Assembly (NCBI GenBank): GCA_020633335.1
Contig: JACKDU010000006.1
Span: 124,001 to 188,000, forward strand
Source: Myxococcales bacterium
GTDB lineage: Bacteria > Myxococcota_A > Polyangia > Nannocystales > Nannocystaceae
Direction: 5' to 3'
DNA: 64,000 nt
Shown: positions 57,724-64,000 of the stretch, piece by piece
Layout: the number at the start of each line of letters is the position of its first letter
How positions within the stretch are numbered: position 1 is the first letter of the stretch
Notes under the pieces: model-generated
Told to the model about the DNA's origin: nothing
The model's input: the letters and a program-made list of their open reading frames with translations, nothing else
Database searches by the model: none
Translations under genes and position numbers: made by a program

Positions 57724-59408
57724 CCGCCACCCGCCCGCACCGCGTCACGATCGCCGCGCGCACGCTCGCGCTCGCGCTCGCGCTCGCCGGCTGCGCGGGT
57801 CAGCAGGGGAGCGGCGGCAAGGCGCCCGGCGTCACCTTCGAGGAGGAGCCCGAGGCGGCGACGACCCAGCCCAAGACCGTCCAGGGCGGCGCCGCCAAGC
57901 CGGCGGCCAAGGCCCGCCCCGGCGCCCGCGACCGCGACCCCGAGGTCGAGCGCCGGAAGATGGCCGCGTCGCTCCAGCAGAGCGCGGTCGCCGAGAAGTC
58001 GCTGCGCGCCGGCGATCTCGACGGCGCGGTCAACCAGGCCCGCGAGGCGCTGATGACCCACGAGCAGAACGCCGAGGCGATGCTGGTGATGGGCGAGGTC
58101 TTCTACCGCCGCGAGAACTACGAGCTCGTCCTCGCGGTCACCGCCTCGGTCCTCCAGATCGACCCCAAGGTGATCCGCCCGAGCGACGCCTCGCGGGCCC
58201 ACAACCTCAAGGGCTTCGCCTACCTGGCGACCGGCCGGCAGGAGGCCGCGTTCCAGTCGTTCCGCAAGGCGGCCGAGGCCGACGCCAACAACGCGGCGGC
58301 CTGGAACAACCTCGGCGCGCAGTACCTCCGGATCGGCGACACCAAGGTGGCGATCGAGTGCTTCGACTACGCGACCAAGCTCGATCCGAAGTTCTTCAAG
58401 GCCCACCTCAACCTCGGCTCGGCCCTCCGCGCGTCCCGTGATTGGGCGAAGGCGGAGGCGGCCTACCGCGAGGCGCTGAAGCTCCGCGCGAGCTACCCGG
58501 AGGCCTACTTCAACCTCGGCGTCCTCTACCTCGACGCCGATCCCTACCCGGGCCTCGACACCAGCGCGCGCCTCCAGAAGGCGATCGACAACTTCACCCG
58601 CTACCGCGAGCTGGCGAGCGCGGCCGGGATCGGCGAGGGCGAGCGGATCGGCGATGACATCGCCCGCGCGGGCAAGCCGAAGGTGACCAAGGGCAAGAAG
58701 AAGAAGGCGGCGGCCGAGCCGGTGAAGGCGGTGAGCATCGCCCAGGCGGATCTCTACGTGGAGATCGCCAAGAAGGGGATCGACCGCGAGCGCAAGCGCC
58801 AGGAGAAGGGGCAGAAGCGGAAGCAGGCAGAGGCAGAGGCCGAGGCGAACGCCGCGAAGGCGGCGGCAGCCGAGCCCGCGGCGGCCGAGCCCGCGGTCAA
58901 GCCGGGCAAGGCGGGCGCGGGCCCGACCACGCCGGAGCCCGCCGAGCCGAGCAAGCCAGCGCAGCCGCAGAAGCCCGGTGGGGGAGGGGAGGAGCCCGCG
59001 AAGCCGGACGCATCCTCCCCGCAGAAGCCGGGCGGAGGCTCACCGGCGCAGCCCCAGAAGCCAGGCAGCGCACCGGCGCAGCCGCAGAAGCCAGGTGGCG
59101 CTGCGCCAGCGCAGCCGCAGAAGCCGGGAGGCAGCGCACCGTCGCAGCCGCAAAAACCCGGCGGTAGCACGCCAGCGCAGCCACAGAAGCCCGGTGGGAG
59201 TTCCCCGGCGCAGCCGCAGAAACCCGGCGGGAGCGCGCCAGCGCAGCCACAGAAGCCCGGCGGGAGTTCCCCGGCGCAGCCGCAGAAACCCGGCGGGAGC
59301 GCACCGGCGCAGCCGCAGAAGCCGGGCGGCGGCGCGCCGACCCAGAAGCCGGGAGCTCCGCCGGTGCAGACGGCCAAGCCGTCGGTCCAGAAGCCGGGCG
59401 GCGGATAA
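57720..59408 (+). CDS. TPR lipoprotein with Pro-Gln-Lys-Pro-Gly repeat tail (AglT/GltE-like)
   Basis: A 562-residue predicted lipoprotein. The TTG start overlaps the previous stop and has GGAGG seven bases upstream; the lipobox is LAGC (about residue 23). TPR repeats (~75-290) include AAWNNLGAQYLRIGDTKVAIECFDYATKLDPKFFKAHLNLGSAL. A basic Lys-rich segment (~320-370) is followed by a ~150-residue tail of repeated PAQPQKPGG units. The layout of a TPR lipoprotein beside TolQ/TolR-like genes resembles AglT/GltE of Myxococcus gliding motility. The repeated tail is unusual and could bind peptidoglycan or a protein partner. Confidence 0.78.
   Translation: MTATRPHRVTIAARTLALALALAGCAGQQGSGGKAPGVTFEEEPEAATTQPKTVQGGAAKPAAKARPGARDRDPEVERRKMAASLQQSAVAEKSLRAGDLDGAVNQAREALMTHEQNAEAMLVMGEVFYRRENYELVLAVTASVLQIDPKVIRPSDASRAHNLKGFAYLATGRQEAAFQSFRKAAEADANNAAAWNNLGAQYLRIGDTKVAIECFDYATKLDPKFFKAHLNLGSALRASRDWAKAEAAYREALKLRASYPEAYFNLGVLYLDADPYPGLDTSARLQKAIDNFTRYRELASAAGIGEGERIGDDIARAGKPKVTKGKKKKAAAEPVKAVSIAQADLYVEIAKKGIDRERKRQEKGQKRKQAEAEAEANAAKAAAAEPAAAEPAVKPGKAGAGPTTPEPAEPSKPAQPQKPGGGGEEPAKPDASSPQKPGGGSPAQPQKPGSAPAQPQKPGGAAPAQPQKPGGSAPSQPQKPGGSTPAQPQKPGGSSPAQPQKPGGSAPAQPQKPGGSSPAQPQKPGGSAPAQPQKPGGGAPTQKPGAPPVQTAKPSVQKPGGG
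59025..59340 (+). repeat. Tandem coding repeat (about nine units)
   Basis: Units of 33-36 bases encode x-PAQPQKPGG. Adjacent copies are nearly identical at DNA level (for example AGCGCGCCAGCGCAGCCACA-type blocks), implying recent expansion or homogenisation. Confidence 0.8.
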
Positions 59409-59623
59409 GTGATCCCCCCTCCGGAATTTTTTCTCGAAGTGGAAAACCGCCAGACCGCCCCCCGGGGGTGCGCGTTCAGAGCCCAGGTCCGATGCTGGCC
59501 CGGTTTCCCGCCCATGTGCCCCCTCTGCCCGCGCTGCCCGGCCACCCGGCCCGGCCGCGCGTGACCGCGGGGGCGCTCAGAACTCGATGGAACCTTTGCC
59601 TCGCTCCGCTGTATAACGCTTCG

Positions 59624-60037
59624 GTGGCCAGGTCCAGGCATCGACGACGCGCGCCCGCAGCCACTGCGTCCGCGCCCACCCGCGCGTTGTCTTGCGCCCT
59701 CGCGCGCTTGGCAGCAGCGGGCCTCTTGGCTACGATGGCCCCCCTCTCCCCGGCCCACGCGGGGGAGGCCCCCGCGAGCTCCACTGATGCAGCAAGCCCC
59801 CCGCCAGCGCCCGCCAAGGCCAAGAAATCGGCCAAGTCCAGGGGATCTGCCGGCGATCAAAAGGCTGGGGGCAAGAAGGTGATCTCGCTCGATGACGACT
59901 TCCTGGTCGAGGGGAAGCTCGACAAACCGAGCGCGTTCTACATCCTGCGCCGGTCCGCCAGTGACTACGACTGGGCTCGCCTCAGCGTCGAGCTCGCTCC
60001 ACTGGTGCTTGAATCCGTCCAGGATCCCCTGTTTTAA
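59624..60037 (+). CDS. Exported protein with conserved C-terminal block
   Basis: A 137-residue exported protein. The GTG at 59624 gives a signal peptide (ALARLAAAGLLATMAPLSPAHA); a -10-like TATAAC lies at 59612-59617. After a Lys/Ala/Ser linker, the last ~55 residues form the only ordered part (ISLDDDFLVEGKLDKPSAFYILRRS, then YDWARLSVEL and LESVQDPLF). I associate similar short proteins with TolQ-like genes of gliding clusters; the function is unknown. The next gene encodes that TolQ homologue 175 bases downstream. Confidence 0.65.
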   Translation: MARSRHRRRAPAATASAPTRALSCALARLAAAGLLATMAPLSPAHAGEAPASSTDAASPPPAPAKAKKSAKSRGSAGDQKAGGKKVISLDDDFLVEGKLDKPSAFYILRRSASDYDWARLSVELAPLVLESVQDPLF

Positions 60038-60212
60038 TCCCCCATGTCACCCACCCGGCGGCGTTTTCCACGCGCGAAGGCAACGCCGGTTCAACACCTA
60101 ACCCAACCAACACCCTTCACCACGACACCAAGTGACTCCGGGCTTCGCTCTCGCCCGGCATGAAAAGGTCAGCAGCGCGGGGAATCCCCGCCTCTGAGGA
60201 GGAACCAAGGCC

Positions 60213-60845
60213 ATGGACAATTTCGCGGGATTCTATCAAGAAGGTGGCGCTTTCATGCACCCGATCGCCCTCTCTGCGGTGCTCGGTGCCGGCATCATGG
60301 TCGAGCGCTTCATCTTCCTGTTCTTCCGCTTCAACATCAACGGCGCCCAGTTCTTCAACCAGATCCAGAAGCTCGTGATGGCGAACAACATCGATCGCGC
60401 CATCAAGCTCTGCAACGCCGCTGACAAGGCGGCGCTGGCTCGGGTGATCAAGGCTGGCCTGACTCGCGCGAACAAGACCGAGGCCGACATCTCGGCCGCG
60501 ATCGAGGAGTCGATGCTCGAGGTGACGCCGCAGATCAACAAGCGGGTCCTCATGATCGCGGCGGTCGCCAACGTGGCGACCCTCCTCGGTCTCCTCGGGA
60601 CCATCTTCGGCATGATCGAGGCGTTCAACGCGGTTGCGACGGTCGCCGCCGATCAGCGCTCGCAGGCGCTGGCGAAGGGCATCTCGATCGCGATCAACAC
60701 CACGGGCTTCGGTCTGATGGTCGCGATCCCGCTCCTCGCCTCGCAGATCTTCATCGCCAACCTGGCCAAGAAGATCAACGACGAGGTCGACCTCTACTCC
60801 GTCAAGCTCGAGAACCTCCTGGCCGCGAGGGTTCGTCAGGGCTAG
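60213..60845 (+). CDS. TolQ/ExbB-family motor protein (AglR-like)
   Basis: A 210-residue protein with three membrane helices. The family hallmark is VATLLGLLGTIFGMIEAFNAV in the second helix; the third is NTTGFGLMVAIPLLASQIF. The N-terminus (MDNFAGFYQEGGAFMHPIALSAV) and cluster context resemble AglR of the myxobacterial gliding motor. It forms a proton channel with the two TolR-like proteins encoded next. AGGAGGAA precedes the start. Confidence 0.88.
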   Translation: MDNFAGFYQEGGAFMHPIALSAVLGAGIMVERFIFLFFRFNINGAQFFNQIQKLVMANNIDRAIKLCNAADKAALARVIKAGLTRANKTEADISAAIEESMLEVTPQINKRVLMIAAVANVATLLGLLGTIFGMIEAFNAVATVAADQRSQALAKGISIAINTTGFGLMVAIPLLASQIFIANLAKKINDEVDLYSVKLENLLAARVRQG

Positions 60846-60923
60846 CGGTGACCTTCGGCGGGCCTCGGCCCGACGTTTGATCACCTCGAACCTTGAACCA
60901 CGAACCTAGGAAAGGAGGGAGCG

Positions 60924-61505
60924 ATGGCGAGACGAAAGAAGAAGGAAGAAGAGAAGGTCATCGAGGCCAATCTTCTGCCGGTCATGAACATCATGTTCCT
61001 CCTGATCCCCGCGCTCCTCATGGCGATGGAGTTCGCCTCGATGGCGGCCATCAACGTGTCGCCGCCGAAGTTCTCTTCGGCGCCGTCCGAGCCCCAGGAG
61101 GAGAAGAAGGAGCAGGAGAAGCCGCTCGACCTCAAGGTCTTCATCATGGAAGACGGCTACCGGGTCGAAGCGAGCGGACAGCAGGAGGGAGCGGACGCCG
61201 GCAAGGCGGCCGACTCCTCGCGCCCGACCATCCCGCTGGCGAAGGCCGGTGCTCCGATCGACGACTACGAGCGCTACGACTTCGACGCGCTCGAGGCGAA
61301 GGCCAAGGAGTACAAGAAGCTCTTCCCCAACGACACCACCGTCAAGGTGAGCGCCGAGTCGAACGTTCCGATGCAGGTGCTGATCACGACGATGGACTCG
61401 CTGGCGGGCCGCGACTGCAAGATCGGCAAGTTCATGAAGGGCACCGAGGATGTGCCGGACAACTGCTACTTCTGGCAGCCGATCATTGAGGGAGGTGCCG
61501 GATGA
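60924..61505 (+). CDS. TolR/ExbD-family protein lacking the proton-path Asp
   Basis: A 193-residue protein with a basic/acidic N-terminus (ARRKKKEEEKV), one membrane helix (NLLPVMNIMFLLIPALLMAMEF) and a periplasmic domain of ~150 residues. At the position of the essential TolR/ExbD aspartate there is Asn 22 (codon AAC), so it probably cannot relay protons itself. Its stop overlaps the start of a second TolR-like gene by 4 bases; that partner keeps its Asp 44. Probably a structural member of a mixed motor. Two Cys near the C-terminus may form a disulfide. Confidence 0.85.
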   Translation: MARRKKKEEEKVIEANLLPVMNIMFLLIPALLMAMEFASMAAINVSPPKFSSAPSEPQEEKKEQEKPLDLKVFIMEDGYRVEASGQQEGADAGKAADSSRPTIPLAKAGAPIDDYERYDFDALEAKAKEYKKLFPNDTTVKVSAESNVPMQVLITTMDSLAGRDCKIGKFMKGTEDVPDNCYFWQPIIEGGAG

Positions 61506-62059
61506 CCCCCGATCAACTCGCAGCACAGGACGCGGCGACCAAGGCCTTCCTCGCCAAGAAGAAGGCCAAGGCCGCGGCTCGACGGCAGAAGGGCGAGGAG
61601 GAGCCGACCCTCGGCATGACCTCGCTGATGGACATCGTCTCCATCCTCGTGATCTATCTGCTGAAGAGCTACGCGTCGGACCCCGTCGTGATCAACCCGA
61701 CCGCCGGCCAGAAGATCCCCTTCTCGGCGGCCGACGCTTCGATCCAGGACGGCATGCCGGTCTTCGTCACCGTCCGCGGAATTACGTTCCAGGACAAGAA
61801 GCTGGTGACGATGGACTCGGAGGGGAACGTCGACTCGTCGATGGTCCAAAACCACCTCATCGGACCGCTCTTCGACGCGTTCTCGGAGGAGGCCGACAAG
61901 GCCAAGCAGCTCGCCGAGAACCGCGGCACCGAGTGGGAGGGACGCCTGATCATCGTGGGCGACCAGGCGCTGAAGTTCAGCACGCTGGTCGACGTGCTCT
62001 ACACCGCCGGACGGGCGGAGTTCAAAGAGTACACTTTCTGCGTGATCCGCAAGGCTTAG
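61502..62059 (+). CDS. TolR/ExbD-family protein with intact Asp (AglS/AglQ-like)
   Basis: A 185-residue protein with a Lys/Ala/Arg-rich cytoplasmic N-terminus (~35 residues), a membrane helix containing the proton-path aspartate D44 (GMTSLMDIVSILVIYLL) and a periplasmic domain (~60-185). It is coupled to the preceding Asn-bearing paralogue by a 4-base overlap. It would carry the proton-motive function of the pair. Confidence 0.87.
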   Translation: MTPDQLAAQDAATKAFLAKKKAKAAARRQKGEEEPTLGMTSLMDIVSILVIYLLKSYASDPVVINPTAGQKIPFSAADASIQDGMPVFVTVRGITFQDKKLVTMDSEGNVDSSMVQNHLIGPLFDAFSEEADKAKQLAENRGTEWEGRLIIVGDQALKFSTLVDVLYTAGRAEFKEYTFCVIRKA

Positions 62060-62088
62060 GCGTTGCTCTAGGGTGAGGGAGGCCGGGA

Positions 62089-62103
62089 GGACATGCCATG
62101 TCC
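62089..62103. repeat. Inverted repeat GGACATG-C-CATGTCC
   Basis: A perfect 7-bp inverted repeat around a single C, in the 122-base gap before the FHA/AgmX-like gene. Arms are the same words as in the ATGTCC...GGACAT elements but in the opposite order. Confidence 0.45.
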
Positions 62104-62181
62104 TTCCGGTCTTTCTCGTTCTGGGCGATGATTCTCTGACTCCGAGCGGCGCGCGAACTCGCGCCTCCTCTCCGCACTCCG

Positions 62182-63531
62182 ATGACCTCTGCGCCGAAGT
62201 CCAAACGCCGGGCCCTGAAGGCCGCGCTCGTCGTCGATCAGAAGGTCTACGACCAGGTCCACCAGCACGCGCCCGAGCGCGTCAGCGTCGGCACGGACGT
62301 CTCTGCAGACTTCCTCGTCTTCGGCAAGAACTTGCCGAAGAGACATGTCCTCTTCGACGTCGACCAGAGCGGCGCCTACGTCCTCGACCTCCCGCCCGGC
62401 GTCGGCGGTCGGATCCAGATCCGCGGGAAGTCGAAGGGGGTCCGCGAGCTCTGGCGCAAGCAGGCGTCGGGCCCCAAGCCGCCGAAGAGCCTGCGGATCC
62501 GCCTCGACCCGAGCGCCCGCGGCAAGCTCACCCTCGGCGAGTCGACGCTCCTCTTCTTCTTCGATCGCCCGGCCCCCTACGTCCCGAAGCCGCCCTTCCC
62601 CCAGGATCTGCGGCCGGAGATGCGGGGGATGTTCTCCTCCCTCGACCTCTCGTCGATCCTCGCGGTCCTCCTGATCATGGGCCCCTACTTCTTCTGGGCG
62701 TCGACCAAGGAGATCGACGCGAGCATCGAGCCCGAGATCGATGAGCGCTTCCTCCGGGTGATGGAGATCCCGCCGAAGAAGGAGGAGCCGCCGCCCGAGG
62801 AGGAGGAGGAGGAGGAGGAGCAGCTCCTCGCCCAGGACGAGGAGGAGAAGGTCAAGGAGGAGATCAAGGTCGAGAAGGTCATCGAGACCAACAAGAAGTT
62901 CTCGGCCGAGGCCCTCAACAAGGCCCGCGGCGTCGGTGTCCTCCGCTCCCTCGGCACCTACGGCGGCGACGGTCCGGGGAGCGTCTACGACGTGATCCAG
63001 TCGACCGAGAACAACATGGGCGAGCTCTTCGCCGCCGGCATGACCCGGACGATCGACGCCGACTCGGGCGACGTCTCCGGCTTCGTCCCGGGCGGCGAGG
63101 GGATCAACGCCAACGGCGCGGTCGTCGGCACCAAGGGCTTCGACGTCACCGAGGACGGCCCGGAGCTCGCCGAGCTCGAGAAGCAGGAGCGCAAGATCAA
63201 GAGCAACGTCAAGGCGAGCGACGCCGACGTGATCGGCGACGTCGACAAGCGGGCGGTGCAGGCGACGATCCGCCGGCGGATGGGGGCGCTCCAGAATTGC
63301 TACAACCGCGCGCTGCGCACCAACCCCGGCCTGAGCGGGAAGATGACCTACACCATCACGATCTCGGTGATGGGGACGGTCACCCGGGTGAACGTCGACG
63401 ATGACACGGTGCGCGATCCCAGCGTCGCCTCCTGCACGACCGCCAAGATCAAGGGCTGGCGCTTCCCCGCCGAGGGCGCAGAAGAGTCCTCCGAGGTGAC
63501 CTTCACCGTGGTATTCTCCGGAGAGTCATGA
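62182..63531 (+). CDS. FHA-like / AgmX-PglI C-terminal domain protein (GltG-like)
   Basis: A 449-residue protein. Residues ~25-140 look like an FHA-type beta domain (VSVGTDVSADFLVFGKNLPKRHVLF). A membrane helix (~152-172, SILAVLLIMGPYFFW) leads to a periplasmic Pro/Glu-rich stalk with a run of eight Glu. The C-terminal ~110 residues match the AgmX/PglI TonB-like domain (RAVQATIRRRMGALQNCYNRAL, then KMTYTITISVMGTVTRV and CTTAKIKGWRFP). This is the layout of GltG of the Myxococcus Glt motility complex, which links the Agl motor to the envelope. The next gene overlaps its stop. Confidence 0.82.
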   Translation: MTSAPKSKRRALKAALVVDQKVYDQVHQHAPERVSVGTDVSADFLVFGKNLPKRHVLFDVDQSGAYVLDLPPGVGGRIQIRGKSKGVRELWRKQASGPKPPKSLRIRLDPSARGKLTLGESTLLFFFDRPAPYVPKPPFPQDLRPEMRGMFSSLDLSSILAVLLIMGPYFFWASTKEIDASIEPEIDERFLRVMEIPPKKEEPPPEEEEEEEEQLLAQDEEEKVKEEIKVEKVIETNKKFSAEALNKARGVGVLRSLGTYGGDGPGSVYDVIQSTENNMGELFAAGMTRTIDADSGDVSGFVPGGEGINANGAVVGTKGFDVTEDGPELAELEKQERKIKSNVKASDADVIGDVDKRAVQATIRRRMGALQNCYNRALRTNPGLSGKMTYTITISVMGTVTRVNVDDDTVRDPSVASCTTAKIKGWRFPAEGAEESSEVTFTVVFSGES

Positions 63532-64000
63532 GCCCTCGCGTGGTCCTCGCCGTGTCGCTCGTTTTCGCGCTGGTCGCCGGCGCGAAGAGCTCGCATGGTC
63601 AGGAGGCCGCCGCCGCACCTGCTCCCGCTCCCGCTCCCGCCGCGACGCCGGCGTCGTCGGCCGATTCCGGCAAGACGCCGCGGGTTCGGGTCGGCGAGCT
63701 CCGGCGCGGCATGGAGCAGGACCTCGCCGAGATCGGCAAGATCGCCCAAAAGGCGCGCCGCGACGGCGACATGGTCAAGGTCGCCTGCACCACCGACAAG
63801 CAGGATCGGGCGGAGGGCGTGATGGACGTCGCCACCCCCGAGATCGCGGTCCTCCAGAGCAAGTCGTCGGACACGGCGACCAAGGGCTTCGCCAGCCAGA
63901 AGCTCCGGGCCGCGGCCCTCAACCTCGGCAAGCTCCTCGACGAGGCGCGTGCCTGCATGGGTGCACCGGCCTCGCGTGACCAGGGGAGCGGCGACAACGC
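63528..64000 (+). CDS. Exported protein, C-terminus beyond the window
   Basis: The ATG at 63528 overlaps the preceding stop (ATGA). The visible 157 codons encode a signal peptide (VVLAVSLVFALVAGAKSSHG), an Ala/Pro linker and a helical domain (LRRGMEQDLAEIGKIAQKARRDGDMVKVACTTDKQDRAEGVMD) with two Cys. It continues past base 64000. Co-translated with the GltG-like gene, so probably a periplasmic component of the same machine; the family is not recognised. Confidence 0.7.
   Translation, partial: MSPRVVLAVSLVFALVAGAKSSHGQEAAAAPAPAPAPAATPASSADSGKTPRVRVGELRRGMEQDLAEIGKIAQKARRDGDMVKVACTTDKQDRAEGVMDVATPEIAVLQSKSSDTATKGFASQKLRAAALNLGKLLDEARACMGAPASRDQGSGDN

Noticed and set aside
59409..59440. T-run after the TPR lipoprotein gene as an intrinsic terminator
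   Set aside because: The run of T is not preceded by a stable hairpin that I can draw.

Overview
The window is a very GC-rich bacterial chromosome segment with strong third-position G/C bias. It looks like a member of the Myxococcota, most likely a Nannocystis-type relative. The evidence is a MYXO-CTERM sorting tail, an AgmX/PglI-type C-terminal domain beside TolQ/TolR genes, a TIGR04552-like protein, and many lipoproteins with Ser/Thr/Ala-rich linkers and Cys-rich or VWA domains. I see no insertion sequences, rRNA, CRISPR arrays or phage genes. One tRNA-Ala(GGC) with a textbook terminator lies near 15.4 kb.

Layout. 1-11.2 kb: a partial gene, Ser/Thr-rich lipoproteins, a RelA/SpoT-like TIGR04552 protein, a beta-propeller-like lipoprotein, a VWA protein and a MopE-repeat/thrombospondin-C lipoprotein. 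11.3-15.1 kb (minus strand): an FtsB-like protein coupled to a diguanylate cyclase, then an ExbB/ExbD pair. 15.3-23.5 kb: tRNA-Ala, fabH, a TPR lipoprotein, a DUF4388 protein, two DUF2267 proteins flanking a CBS protein, an AmpG-like permease and a lipoprotein. 23.5-27.7 kb (minus): a MYXO-CTERM metzincin-like protein whose first zinc His is Gln, a transglutaminase-like membrane protein and a zinc-ribbon/GIDE-like membrane protein. 27.8-34.5 kb (minus): two overlapping large genes, one combining a nitrilase fold, a sigma-70-like segment, a NACHT NTPase and a second P-loop ATPase, the other fusing a P-loop ATPase to a calcineurin-like phosphoesterase. This pair is the best candidate for an undescribed system. 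34.7-44 kb: an acyl-CoA dehydrogenase, a putative phosphorelay (HPt, PAS-REC-adenylate cyclase, hybrid kinase), a Nudix hydrolase and a GPAT-like acyltransferase. 44.3-50.7 kb: two VWA lipoproteins, a lytic transglycosylase, rplU-rpmA-obg (Obg with a large acidic insertion) and a DHFR/RibD-like reductase. 50.8-64 kb: a long plus-strand cluster of TPR and secreted proteins with TolQ/TolR-like motor genes and an AgmX/PglI/GltG-like protein, resembling the Agl/Glt gliding-motility envelope machinery.

Two patterns cut across genes. At least nine genes have a -10-like hexamer of the form TAsssT (or TAAACG/TAGGTT) ending 6-7 bases before the start codon, often with a TTGnnn box 16-18 bases further upstream, which suggests leaderless transcription. 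Short inverted repeats with TGTCC/GGACA arms recur, mostly between genes. Functions are inferred from motifs read by eye; no database search was run.
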